From the NCBI RefSeq assembly GCF_023016805.1, contig NZ_JALKCH010000004.1, forward strand, positions 248,001 through 312,000: DNA of 64,000 nt. Direction: 5' to 3'. The notes under the pieces were generated by a model, which saw only the letters and a program-made list of their open reading frames with translations, was not told where the DNA came from and searched no databases. A program made the position numbers and the translations under genes. This document shows, in pieces, positions 50,491 through 61,413 of the stretch. The DNA comes from Ancylobacter crimeensis. Lineage in GTDB: Bacteria > Pseudomonadota > Alphaproteobacteria > Rhizobiales > Xanthobacteraceae. Every line of letters begins with the position of its first letter. The stretch's first letter is position 1.

Positions 50491-50709
50491 GAGTTCTGGG
50501 GTCGCTCGCCCGCGTGCGTGGAAAAGCGCGTGGTGCGTGTGGCCTCATTTGCGTCGAAACCGGCACGGCTGTTGCTGGGAGCGTTGCGGGATCGGCCGGA
50601 AGGCCGGCGCCGCGAATGTCTTTGGAAACAGTGTGCAGGCACGGTGCCGCACCCGCGGTTGCCGGAAGCGCGGGGTCGATGACGGATTCGGTGGTTGAGG
50701 AGCACACGC

Positions 50710-52707
<1,998 letters not shown>

Positions 52708-52718
52708 CGGGGCGGGGC

Positions 52719-53177
52719 GTGACGCCGAACCGTTCGCCTCGCGTCGGGCAGGACAGACAAACGAAAAGCGCCCGGAAGCGGGCGCTTTTTTCGTTCGAGA
52801 CGATTTCCCAGCCGCTCGCCTCGCGCCGGGTCTTCCTTGGCCGCCTTGCCGGGTCGATCGTGGCGTGGTGCGTCCTCATGCTGTTCGGGCTGGTCATCGG
52901 CATGGCCGGCTACAGCTATTACGAGGGCATGGGCTTTTCCGATTCCTACCTGAATGCGGCGATGATCCTGTCCGGCATGGGTCCGGTGGGCGAATTGAAG
53001 ACCACCGGCGGCAAGCTCTTCGCCGGCTCCTACGCCATCTTCTCCGGCCTCGTCATCGTGATCGCGACCGGCGTCGTGCTGGCGCCCATCGTTCATCACG
53101 TGCTCCACGCCTTCCATGTCGAAACCGAGGACGACGACAAGGACATCGAAGAGCCGGGCGACAAAGGGTCGACGTGA
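52719..53177 (+). CDS. Membrane protein of unknown function after rpoD
   Basis: The 152-residue frame from GTG 52719 has two predicted helices, [19 protein letters not shown] and [19 protein letters not shown], joined by a loop with [17 protein letters not shown], and an acidic tail. The loop between two helices resembles ion-channel pore regions, but no selectivity filter is visible. The rpoD terminator at 52764-52791 lies inside codons 16-25, so the true start may be further downstream, around the conserved-looking [12 protein letters not shown]; no ATG exists before the first helix. Confidence 0.65.
   Translation: MTPNRSPRVGQDRQTKSARKRALFSFETISQPLASRRVFLGRLAGSIVAWCVLMLFGLVIGMAGYSYYEGMGFSDSYLNAAMILSGMGPVGELKTTGGKLFAGSYAIFSGLVIVIATGVVLAPIVHHVLHAFHVETEDDDKDIEEPGDKGST
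52764..52791 (+). terminator. Strong intrinsic terminator after rpoD
   Basis: AGCGCCCG and CGGGCGCT form an 8-bp stem with a GAAG loop, extended by A-T pairs and followed by six T residues. It is 57 bp past the rpoD stop and overlaps the beginning of the next open frame. Confidence 0.92.
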
Positions 53178-53210
53178 ACGGGTCGGCGCGACAAGTGTGG
53201 TTGGCTCTTG

Positions 53211-53227
53211 TTTTTATTTATTCTAAA
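53211..53227 (+). promoter_or_regulatory. Candidate Irr iron-control element before mbfA
   Basis: TTTTTAT-TTA-TTCTAAA matches the Irr box TTTAGAA-N3-TTCTAAA perfectly in the right half and at four of seven positions in the left half. It ends 8 bp before the mbfA ATG, which would suit repression by Irr when iron is low. The match is partial. Confidence 0.55.
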
Positions 53228-53235
53228 GTTTGGCC

Positions 53236-54213
53236 ATGTTTGGCTTTCTCCACCATCGCCGTCGCTTTTCCGAGCTTTCCGAAGCTGAGATCCTCGCGCT
53301 CGCCATTTCCTCCGAGGAGGATGACGAGCGCATTTATGCGACTTATGCGGAGCGGCTGCGTCTGGACTATCCCGACACGGCGGCGATCTTCGACGCCATG
53401 GCGAAGGAGGAGGATGGCCACCGGCGCCAGCTCATCGACCTCTATGCCCGGCGTTTCGGCGCCGTCATCCCGCTGATCCGGCGCGAGCATGTGGCAGGCT
53501 TCTATGGCCGCCGACCGGTGTGGCTCGTGGAGAATCTCGGGATCGAGCGCATCCGGCAGGAAGCGGCGAAGATGGAGGATGACGCGACCCGCTTCTATCT
53601 CCACGCGGCGCAGGCGACGGGCGATCCGGAAACGCGCAAGCTGCTGGGCGACCTTGCCGCGGCCGAGCGCGTTCATCTCGTCACCGCTGAGACGCTGGAG
53701 GCCCGCCACGCCGGCACCCCGGCGCGCGAAGTCGAGGATGCCAGGGCGCGGCGGCAATTCGTGCTCACCTGGGTGCAGCCCGGCCTCGCCGGCCTGATGG
53801 ACGGCTCGGTCTCGACGCTGGCGCCGATTTTCGCCACGGCTTTCGCGACGCAGGATTCCCGCACCACCCTCACGGTCGGCCTCGCGGCGGCGGTGGGTGC
53901 GGGCATTTCCATGGGCTTTACCGAGGCGGCCCATGATGACGGCGTCATTTCCGGGCGCGGCTCGCCTTTGAAGCGGGGGCTGGCGGAAGGGGTAATGACG
54001 ACGCTGGGCGGCCTTGGCCACGCCTTGCCCTATCTCATCTCCGATTTCTGGACCGCGACGGCCATCGCCGGCCTCGTGGTGTTTGTGGAGCTTTGGGCGA
54101 TTGCGTGGATTCAGAACCGCTACATGCAGACCCCTTTCCTGCGTGCAGTCGTCCAGGTCGTGATCGGCGGCGCGCTCGTGCTGGCCGCGGGGGTTCTGAT
54201 CGGCGGGGCGTGA
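53236..54213 (+). CDS. mbfA: Membrane-bound ferritin-like iron exporter MbfA
   Basis: The 325-residue protein fuses an N-terminal ferritin-like four-helix domain, with iron-binding Glu/His in SSEEDDERIYATY near 26, EEDGHRRQLI near 59 and AAERVHLVTAE near 146, to a C-terminal VIT1/CCC1-type membrane domain with about five helices (GLAGLMDGSVSTLAPIFATA, GAGISMGFTEAAHDDG). MbfA exports iron and protects from peroxide stress in rhizobia. ATG 53236 is preferred over TTG 53230. It stands behind a probable Irr box. Confidence 0.93.
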   Translation: MFGFLHHRRRFSELSEAEILALAISSEEDDERIYATYAERLRLDYPDTAAIFDAMAKEEDGHRRQLIDLYARRFGAVIPLIRREHVAGFYGRRPVWLVENLGIERIRQEAAKMEDDATRFYLHAAQATGDPETRKLLGDLAAAERVHLVTAETLEARHAGTPAREVEDARARRQFVLTWVQPGLAGLMDGSVSTLAPIFATAFATQDSRTTLTVGLAAAVGAGISMGFTEAAHDDGVISGRGSPLKRGLAEGVMTTLGGLGHALPYLISDFWTATAIAGLVVFVELWAIAWIQNRYMQTPFLRAVVQVVIGGALVLAAGVLIGGA

Positions 54214-54222
54214 GCCCCGTGC

Positions 54223-54432
54223 TCAGGCGAGCAGCAGGCGCGCCTGAACGAGCAGCGAGGTGGTCATCGCCCGGTCGACGAGAAGGGCGAACAGAACGAG
54301 GCCAAGGAAGGCCAGAAACAGAACGCCGAACAGGATAAGCGAGATCCGGCGTGCGATCGTGGAGACGTTGGTGAGCCCTATGGCGCCGGCAAGAAGCGAG
54401 ATGACGAGAAAGAACAGGGCGTATTTCAACAT
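54223..54432 (-). CDS. DUF1328-family small membrane protein
   Basis: The 69-residue protein begins MLKYALFFLVISLLAGAIG and has two predicted helices, the typical DUF1328/YtjA pattern. The family is linked to envelope or general stress in proteobacteria, with no molecular role shown. The ATG at 54432 was chosen. The gene converges with mbfA, 9 bp apart, and is followed upstream by an MFS gene on the same strand. Confidence 0.85.
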   Translation of the reverse strand: MLKYALFFLVISLLAGAIGLTNVSTIARRISLILFGVLFLAFLGLVLFALLVDRAMTTSLLVQARLLLA

Positions 54433-54520
54433 GCGCAAGATCCGTTATGCCGTGTTTTGTCCGCCAATAACGACCTCGCGCTAGGGTCGTTCCAAGCCAT
54501 TTCAAGGGGTATGGCTGTAT

Positions 54521-55786
54521 TCAGGATCCCGACAAGGGCGCCGGGCCGGCGGGGGGCGCCTCCATGCGCGTTTCCGGCTCCGGCACGCCCACCATGCCGA
54601 CTGGCGCGGCGGGCGCCATCTCTGGCGCCACGGTCTTGGCGGAACGCTCGCGGCGCAGGTTCCACAGCACGAAGCACATGAACGAGGCATGGCACGCCGC
54701 CGTGAACAAGAACAGCGTGCCCGGTCCATAGTGGGCCATGGTTACCGAGGCGACCGAGGGGCCGGCGATCGAGCCGATGCCATAGGCCAGCAGCACGCCG
54801 GCCGCCGTCTCCACCGCTTCCTGCGGCGGAGTGCGGTCATAGGCATGGGCGGCGGTCAGCGAATAGGCGGGCAGCGCCAGGCTGCCGAACAGCGCACCGA
54901 GAATGCAGAGCAGCGTCAGTCCGGTCACGCTCGCGGGAACGAGGCCCAGCGCCAGCCCCGCCAGCGCGGCGCCACCCAGAAGGCCGGACAGCATGATGCG
55001 CCGGTCCATCCTGTCGGAGAAGCGGCCAATCGGCCATTGCGCCAGCGCGCCCGCCGCGACGACCGCGCTCATGAACGTCGCCGCGCCGTCGGCGGTCAGT
55101 CCTCGCCCGATGCCGAAGATCGGTCCCAGCGACCAGAGCGAGCCGTTGGTCAGGCCGATGATGAAGCAGCCGACCATCGCCACTGGCGCGGCCTTCAGCA
55201 GCCGCATCGGCCGGATGCGCGCCGCCTCGATGGGGGAGGGCTGGCCGGCCTTGGTGATGGTGACCGGCAGCATGGCGAGGGCGAACAGCATAGTGGCGAG
55301 CGCAAAGGGCTCGAAACCTTTCACCGGGTACACCGTTACCAGCATCTGCCCGACGGTGAGGGCCACATAGTCGACCATCACGTAAACCGACATCACCAGG
55401 CCGCGGGTCTTGTTGGTGGCGCGGTCGTTCAGCCAGCTTTCGATGACGAGATAGAGCCCGGCAAAGCAGAAGCCGGTGATGGTGCGCAGCACGAACCACA
55501 CCACCGGCTCGAAGAAGATGGCGTGGGCCAGCATCGCAGCGATCGCGCCGGCGGTCAGGGCGGCGAAGGAGCGGATATGTCCGGCGCGCCGCACGAGCCG
55601 CGGCACGATGAGGCAGCCGGCCACGAAGCCGAGATAGTAGGACGAGCCCAGAATACCGAGATTGACCGCGCTGAACCCTTCATAGGCGCCGCGCAACGGC
55701 AGCAGCGTGCCTTGCAGGCCACTGCCCGAGACGAGGAAGAACACGCCGAGCAGGAGGGATGCGACGGGTCCGAGGGTCTGGGCCAT
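54521..55786 (-). CDS. MFS transporter, YcaD-like
   Basis: The 421-residue protein has twelve predicted helices, with GSGLQGTLLPLRGAYEGFS and YLGFVAGCLIVPRLVRRAGH in the first two and the central loop at about residues 195-215. The pattern with GLYLVIESWLNDRATNKTRG fits the YcaD-like group of major facilitator proteins. The tail is Pro/Ala-rich and likely cytoplasmic. Substrate unknown. It is divergent from the epimerase gene. Confidence 0.9.
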   Translation of the reverse strand: MAQTLGPVASLLLGVFFLVSGSGLQGTLLPLRGAYEGFSAVNLGILGSSYYLGFVAGCLIVPRLVRRAGHIRSFAALTAGAIAAMLAHAIFFEPVVWFVLRTITGFCFAGLYLVIESWLNDRATNKTRGLVMSVYVMVDYVALTVGQMLVTVYPVKGFEPFALATMLFALAMLPVTITKAGQPSPIEAARIRPMRLLKAAPVAMVGCFIIGLTNGSLWSLGPIFGIGRGLTADGAATFMSAVVAAGALAQWPIGRFSDRMDRRIMLSGLLGGAALAGLALGLVPASVTGLTLLCILGALFGSLALPAYSLTAAHAYDRTPPQEAVETAAGVLLAYGIGSIAGPSVASVTMAHYGPGTLFLFTAACHASFMCFVLWNLRRERSAKTVAPEMAPAAPVGMVGVPEPETRMEAPPAGPAPLSGS

Positions 55787-55910
55787 GGCGGGAACCGGGA
55801 AGGGACGACGGGGAGAATTGGTCGAGAAAAGTGGCAGGACGCCGGATGCGCGGCGCCATCGGATCGGTTAGACCTCAACTCGGGCAGAGTCGAGACAGGT
55901 GGGGCTGCGC

Positions 55911-56813
55911 ATGTCGGAAAAGCCGGTCGTATTGAAGTCGGAGCATCTCACCGCGGAGATCGCGCCGCTCGGCGCCGAATTGCAGCGCCTGACCGATGCG
56001 GATGGCCGCGACCTGCTCTGGGACGGAGGTGCTGCCTGGTGGACCGGGCGCGCGCCACTTCTCTTCCCGATCGTCGGCCGTCTGCCGGACGATGCGCTCG
56101 TGCATGACGGCGTCTCCTACCCGATGAAGCAGCACGGCTTTGCCCGCCGCCGCGCCTTCACTCTGCTCAGCGCCACCGCCAGCCGCGCGATCTATCGACT
56201 GACCGAGGACGAGGAGACGCTGAAGCAGTATCCATTCCCCTTCGGCCTCTACATCTCCTACACCTTGCTGGATGCGACGCTGGCGATCGAGGCGCGGGTG
56301 CACAATCCCGGCACCGCCCGGCTGCCGGTGAGCTTCGGCTTCCATCCCGCCTTCCGCTGGCCGCTGCCCTATGGCGGCACGCCGGAAGAGCACACGATCC
56401 GCTTTGAGAAGCCCGAGGTGGCACCGATCCATCGCCCGGTCGACGGCCTCCTGTCCCGCTACACCGAGCCGAGCCCGGCGATGGGCGGGGGGATTACGCT
56501 CGATGATCCTGCCCTGTTCGAACGCGATGCGCTGATCTTCGACCAGATCCGCTCGCACCATGTGCGCTACGGCGTGCCGGGGCAGCCGGGGCTGGAGATC
56601 GCCTTTGCCGGCATGCCGCAATTCGCGCTGTGGTCGAAGCCGGGCGCGCCCTTCATCTGCCTCGAGCCGTGGTTCGGCTATGCGACGCCGGAAGGCGACA
56701 CCCGTCCCTTCGCCGAGAAGCCGGGGCTCATCCAGGTGCAGCCGGGCAATGAGGTGCGCTTTGCAATGCAGGTGCGCTGGCTTCCCGATGTGGGACGGGA
56801 CATCGGTCCCTGA
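55911..56813 (+). CDS. Aldose-1-epimerase family protein (LacX-like)
   Basis: The 300-residue protein has the galactose-mutarotase-like fold with LTAEIAPLGAELQRLTDADG near 13-32, KQHGFARRRAF with the catalytic-type His near 74, PVSFGFHPAFRWPL with the second His near 148 and LEPWFGYATPEG near the C terminus. It probably interconverts alpha and beta anomers of an aldose. The ATG at 55911 was chosen as the family start. It is alone between the MFS gene and the trehalose operon. Confidence 0.88.
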   Translation: MSEKPVVLKSEHLTAEIAPLGAELQRLTDADGRDLLWDGGAAWWTGRAPLLFPIVGRLPDDALVHDGVSYPMKQHGFARRRAFTLLSATASRAIYRLTEDEETLKQYPFPFGLYISYTLLDATLAIEARVHNPGTARLPVSFGFHPAFRWPLPYGGTPEEHTIRFEKPEVAPIHRPVDGLLSRYTEPSPAMGGGITLDDPALFERDALIFDQIRSHHVRYGVPGQPGLEIAFAGMPQFALWSKPGAPFICLEPWFGYATPEGDTRPFAEKPGLIQVQPGNEVRFAMQVRWLPDVGRDIGP

Positions 56814-57109
56814 GCGCGATTGGCCTCTCGCTAATCTTGCCCGGCGATTGGGCTTGGTCGCGCGCACGGACCGTCATCGTGCTGGCGCCAGCGGGCCGCG
56901 AGCACCTTGAGAAAAATCGCCGACCAAGCGCCCCATTTCCGAGCAGAAGCAAGGGAATGGGGCGGTTCAAGGATAGGGGTTCGGAGATTAAGGTCCAGCG
57001 GCAACCTATTCGGGCCGCATCATGACGCGAAACGGGGACAGCCCTTCAAAGACCGCTGTTCAGCGCCAACCCCTATCTGCGACGGCAGATGCGCAGGGCG
57101 GGGCATGGC

Positions 57110-58516
57110 TCATGCGCGACTCTCCGGTCCGGCGATCGCGGCGTCGGCTTCCGTGCCGAGATCGCGGAGGAAGTGTGCGCACCAGGCGTGGATGGTGTTG
57201 CGGCTGACGGGCTCCATATTGGCGCGCCAGCGCTCGATCCGTTCCTCTTTCGGCATGCGCAGCGCCGCGTCCATGGCTTCCGCCATGCCCTCGATGTCGT
57301 AGGGGTTCACGAGCAGCGCGCCCGTCAACTCGTCCGCTGCCCCGGCAAAGCGGGACAGCACCAGCACGCCGGGATCCTCCGGATTTTGCGCGGCGACATA
57401 TTCCTTGGCGACGAGATTCATGCCGTCGCGCAGCGGGGTCACGAGGCCGACCCTCGCATGGCGGTAGAGCGTCGCCAGCGTGTTGCGCGGAAACACCTTG
57501 TTGAGATAGCGCAGCGGCACCCAGTCGAACTCGGCGAAGCGGCCATTGATGCGGCCGCCCGATTCCTCGAGCTCCCGGCGCAGGATCTGGTATTCCGAGA
57601 CCTCGCCGCGACTGACCGGCGCGACCTGCATCATGGTGACGTGCGAGCGATGCTCGGGCCAGCGCTCGAGCAGATTGTCGAAGGCGGCGAACTTGTTGGG
57701 CAGGCCCTTGGAATAGTCTAGCCGGTCCACGCCCACCGCCAGCGTGCGCCCGGCGAGGCTGGCGCGCAGGCGGCGCATGTCCTCGCTGCGTTGGGCGTGC
57801 GTCGCATCCTTCACGAACATCTCGGTGTCGATACCGATGGGGTAGGCGGCGACGCGAAAGCGCCGGTTCTTAAGGCCCACAATGCCGCCGGGCCCGATCC
57901 AGCCCCGCGCCTCGGAGGAGATGTAGGTGAGGAGCGCGCGCACATCGTGCTCGGTCTGTAGCCCGACGAGGTCGTATTGTGAGAGGTCCTGCACCAGCGC
58001 GGCATGGGAGGGCAGGGTGTAGAACACCTCCGGGGTCGGCCAGGGAATGTGGTGAAAATAGCCGATCCGCCCGGTAAAGCCGAGGGCGCGCAATTCGCTG
58101 GCCAGCGGGATGAAGTGGTAGTCGTGCACCCACACCACGTCGTCCGGCTTCAGCAGCGGCATCAGCGAGGCGGCGAAGGTGACATTGACGCGCCGGTATC
58201 CCTCCCAGTCGGAGCGCCGCACGCTGAGCAGGCCGAGCCGGTAATGGCAGAGGGGCCAGAGCGTGCCGTTGGCATAGCCGGCATAATGGGCGCGCTGGTC
58301 GTCGGGATCGAGCGTCTGCAGCGCATAGGTGACGCGCCCGGAGCGGACGATCTTCGGCGCGGCCGGTGCGTCGACGGCGGTTTCCCCGCTCCATCCGAAC
58401 CACAGGCCGCCCTGTTCGCTGAGGGCTTCGCGCAGGGCGACGGCCAGTCCTCCCGCCTTGGCGGCCCTTTCCTTCGGAGAGGCCACCCGGTTCGAGACGA
58501 TTACGAGCCGCGCCAA
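57110..58516 (-). CDS. otsA: Trehalose-6-phosphate synthase
   Basis: The 468-residue GT20 enzyme starts with [11 protein letters not shown] and shows [24 protein letters not shown] near 127-138 and [13 protein letters not shown] near 349-361. It joins UDP-glucose (or ADP-glucose) to glucose-6-phosphate. The start is a TTG at 58516, with GGAGGAAG just before it, and overlaps the GH15 stop by 16 bp. The start was fixed by the family N terminus because no in-frame ATG lies there. It is last in the trehalose operon. Confidence 0.95.
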   Translation of the reverse strand: MARLVIVSNRVASPKERAAKAGGLAVALREALSEQGGLWFGWSGETAVDAPAAPKIVRSGRVTYALQTLDPDDQRAHYAGYANGTLWPLCHYRLGLLSVRRSDWEGYRRVNVTFAASLMPLLKPDDVVWVHDYHFIPLASELRALGFTGRIGYFHHIPWPTPEVFYTLPSHAALVQDLSQYDLVGLQTEHDVRALLTYISSEARGWIGPGGIVGLKNRRFRVAAYPIGIDTEMFVKDATHAQRSEDMRRLRASLAGRTLAVGVDRLDYSKGLPNKFAAFDNLLERWPEHRSHVTMMQVAPVSRGEVSEYQILRRELEESGGRINGRFAEFDWVPLRYLNKVFPRNTLATLYRHARVGLVTPLRDGMNLVAKEYVAAQNPEDPGVLVLSRFAGAADELTGALLVNPYDIEGMAEAMDAALRMPKEERIERWRANMEPVSRNTIHAWCAHFLRDLGTEADAAIAGPESRA

Positions 58517-60297
58517 AATGCTTCCTCCCAACTCTTCGACAGCCGCATGGCCGTGTCGATCAGCCCCACCATGGAATAGGTCTGCGGAATGTTGCCCCAC
58601 AGCTCCAGCGTCTTGTTGTCGATGTCCTCCGACAGCAGGCCGGCGCCGTTGCGCCGGTCGAGCAGGCTGCCGAACATCTCCCGCGCCTCGCCGCGCCGCC
58701 CGATCAGGTCGAGCGCGCCGGCGTACCAGAAGGAACAGATGGTGAAGGAGGTCTCGGGCAGGCCGAAATCGTCCTCCGCCGCATAGCGCATCAGATAGCC
58801 GTTGCGCTTCAGCTCATGGCCGATCGTGTCCACCGTGCAGATGTAGCGCGGGTCGTCCGGCCGCACGAAGCCGAGTTCGGCCAGCAGCAGCAGGCTGGCG
58901 TCGAGCTGGCCGTCCTGGTCGGCGTCGACGAAGGTGTTGAGCTTCTCGTTCCAGGCGAAGGAGAGGATGCGCGCGCGGATCTTGTTGGCTTCCTCGGACC
59001 AGAACCGGGCGCGATCCTCAAGATTCAGCACACGGGCGATGCGGGCCAGCCGGTCGCAGGCGGCCCAGCTCATCACCGAGGAGAAGGTGTGCACGCGCCG
59101 CTTGCCGCGCAGCTCCCACAACCCGGCATCCGGCTCGAAGGCGTATTCGATGGCTCGCGCCCCGACGCCTTCCAAAAGGTGGAACAGCGAGAGCCCGCCC
59201 CGCTGCGGCAGGCGATGGTCGAAGAACATCTGCGCCGCGGCGAGGATGACATGGCCATAGCCGTCATTCTGGACCTGTTCGGCCGCCTGGTTGCCCACTC
59301 GCACCGGCCCCATGCCGCGATAGCCTTGCAGGCTTTCGGCGAAATGCTCGTCGAGCGGGGTGCCGGGCACGATGGAATAGACCGGCGCCAGCCGACCGCT
59401 CGGTTCGGAAGCGATGATGGTGGTGAGGTAGCGGATGAAGTCTTCCATCGTCCGCGTCGCGCCGAGCTGGTTCAGGGCGCGCACGGTGAAATAGGAATCG
59501 CGCAGCCAGCAGTGCCGGTAGTCCCAGTTGCGGATCGAGTGCGGTGCCTCGGGAATCGAGGTGGTGAGCGCGGCGACGATGCCACCCGTCTCCTCATAGG
59601 CGCAGAGCTTCAGCGAGATGGCGGCGCGGATGACCGCGTCCTGCCATTCGAACGGGATCGAAAGATAGCGCACCCACTCATACCAATAGTCGCGCGTCTT
59701 CTCCTCGAAGCTGCGGGTGGTCTCGGTGATGCCGGAGGCGAAGGGTTCGTCCGGGCCGATGACGACGACACCGGCGCGGTCGAGCACGAAGGGCCGTTCC
59801 TCGGCGATATAGACGATCGGCAGGTCGGTGGTGGCGCGCATGGCGAAGTCGTCGCCGGAAAAGCGCATGTGGTTGGAGCCCCGCACCGGGCGGGGCGACT
59901 GGCTGCCCCAGCCGAATTGCGGGCGCAGCCGCACGGTGATGCGGCAGGTGCCGGCCAGCGGCTCGATGCGGCGCACCAGCATGGCGGGGCGATAGATGCG
60001 GTCATAGAGCTTGAAGCGCGGCGCGAAGTCGGTGATGCGCAGCTTGGCGCCCGCGTCGTTCTCGATCACCGTCTCGATGATCGCGGTGTTCTCGATATAG
60101 CGACGACGGGAGCGGGTCTGTCCCTCCAGCACCACGTCGAAGAAACCGCCGGCAGGCTCGTCGCCGCCGAGCAGGCTGGAGAAGACCGGGTCGCCATTGA
60201 TCCGCGGCCAGCAGCACCACGAGATGCGGCCGGCGCGGTCGATGAGGGCGGCGATGGTTCCGTTGCCGATGGCGGCGAGATCGAGATCCGCACTCAC
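58501..60297 (-). CDS. Glycoside hydrolase family 15 protein between otsB and otsA
   Basis: The 598-residue protein has an N-terminal trehalase-like domain (IGNGTIAALIDRAGRISWCC near 9-28) and the GH15 (alpha/alpha)6 catalytic barrel with RNWDYRHCWLRDSYFTVRAL and the late LSEDIDNKTLELWGNIPQ. It may be a glucoamylase- or trehalase-type enzyme. The GTG at 60297 overlaps the otsB stop by 4 bp (GTGA). Its position between the two trehalose-synthesis genes suggests recycling of trehalose or glycogen. Confidence 0.93.
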   Translation of the reverse strand: MSADLDLAAIGNGTIAALIDRAGRISWCCWPRINGDPVFSSLLGGDEPAGGFFDVVLEGQTRSRRRYIENTAIIETVIENDAGAKLRITDFAPRFKLYDRIYRPAMLVRRIEPLAGTCRITVRLRPQFGWGSQSPRPVRGSNHMRFSGDDFAMRATTDLPIVYIAEERPFVLDRAGVVVIGPDEPFASGITETTRSFEEKTRDYWYEWVRYLSIPFEWQDAVIRAAISLKLCAYEETGGIVAALTTSIPEAPHSIRNWDYRHCWLRDSYFTVRALNQLGATRTMEDFIRYLTTIIASEPSGRLAPVYSIVPGTPLDEHFAESLQGYRGMGPVRVGNQAAEQVQNDGYGHVILAAAQMFFDHRLPQRGGLSLFHLLEGVGARAIEYAFEPDAGLWELRGKRRVHTFSSVMSWAACDRLARIARVLNLEDRARFWSEEANKIRARILSFAWNEKLNTFVDADQDGQLDASLLLLAELGFVRPDDPRYICTVDTIGHELKRNGYLMRYAAEDDFGLPETSFTICSFWYAGALDLIGRRGEAREMFGSLLDRRNGAGLLSEDIDNKTLELWGNIPQTYSMVGLIDTAMRLSKSWEEAFWRGS

Positions 60298-61040
60298 GAG
60301 GCCGCTTGCTCCAGAAGCTTGGGGACACGATTGAGGAAGGCGCGCACCTCGATGGGTGCGGCCAGGCGATAATCGGCCTGCTGGGTCGCCCGCGGGCCGA
60401 CCGCGACGGCGAAACCGCCGAGGCGCCGCGCTTCGCGGAAGCCGTCCTCGTCGGTCACGTCGTCGCCGAAGAACAGCGGCTTGCGACCGGCGAAGATGGC
60501 GGTCCTCATCAGCTCGGCGACCGCGGTGCCCTTGTCCCGCCCGCTCTGGCGCACCTCGATGACGAAGCGCCCGCGCAGGAACTCGACATCGGGGCCCATC
60601 GACAGGCCGACCTGCGTCACGCGCTCCATAATCGCATCGCCGAATTCCGGCACGGCGCGGAAATGCACCGCCAGCGACAACGGTTTGTGCTCGATATAGA
60701 CGCCGGGCCAGGAGGCGAGCTCGGTCTTTAGCCGCTCTTCCAGCGGCGCCCGCCATTTCGGCATGGGGATCGGCACCACCGGCGCATCGGGGGCCAGCCG
60801 GATCTCGGCGCCGTGCTGGCCGGAGGCGGGCAGACGCACCGGCTCGAAATGAGAGTCCATCCACGCGATGGTGCGGCCGGAAATCAGTGCCACGGCGCCC
60901 CCGAGCGCCGTCTGGGCGGCGGCGAGGCGCTGGGGCAGGTCGTTGGGAATGCTCACTCCTTCGGGATGGTCGGCGTGCTCGATGAGCGTGCCGTCGATGT
61001 CGAAGAAAAGGGCCCAATCGGGCTGGGGAGGAGGGAGCAT
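60294..61040 (-). CDS. otsB: Trehalose-6-phosphate phosphatase
   Basis: The 248-residue HAD phosphatase has motif I in FFDIDGTLIEH near 12-22, motif II with ALISGRTIAWMD near 51-62 and FFGDDVTDEDGF near 191-202. It removes phosphate from trehalose-6-phosphate made by OtsA. The ATG at 61040 has AGGA upstream and is the family start. It is the first gene of the otsB-GH15-otsA operon. Confidence 0.95.
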   Translation of the reverse strand: MLPPPQPDWALFFDIDGTLIEHADHPEGVSIPNDLPQRLAAAQTALGGAVALISGRTIAWMDSHFEPVRLPASGQHGAEIRLAPDAPVVPIPMPKWRAPLEERLKTELASWPGVYIEHKPLSLAVHFRAVPEFGDAIMERVTQVGLSMGPDVEFLRGRFVIEVRQSGRDKGTAVAELMRTAIFAGRKPLFFGDDVTDEDGFREARRLGGFAVAVGPRATQQADYRLAAPIEVRAFLNRVPKLLEQAAS

Positions 61041-61413
61041 AAGGGGTCCTGTTCGTAAACGCGCCGCCTCGCGCATGGCCGGAAAAGGCGGCGCCATGAC
61101 GATACGGCACGCCCGCCCCGGTATCACGATGCGGCACGTGATAACGGCCTATGCGCCGCTTGGTTCCCTTCCAATGTCGCAGCGCGGCGAAAAACCCGTG
61201 CCGCGTCGAATCCGGCACCGCGGGAAACCGGCCTTTCGGGAGAGGAACGGGCGCGGCTTCTGCCGCCCGCGGGCGTCCCGGACCTTGCCCCGTGCCGGGT
61301 GCGCGTTTACATAGCGGCCAACCCATTGCCCGCCGCGCACCCGCCCCGCCGCCTGCTGGCGGTAAAGGCTTCGCGCGGGGCCCCGCTCACGGCTCAGATC
61401 AGGTTCGGCACGT
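61041..61413. other. Divergent intergenic region between otsB and ettA
   Basis: These 373 bp must hold promoters for the trehalose operon and ettA. I see GC-rich sequence without a clear -35/-10 pair, operator or gene. Confidence 0.3.
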
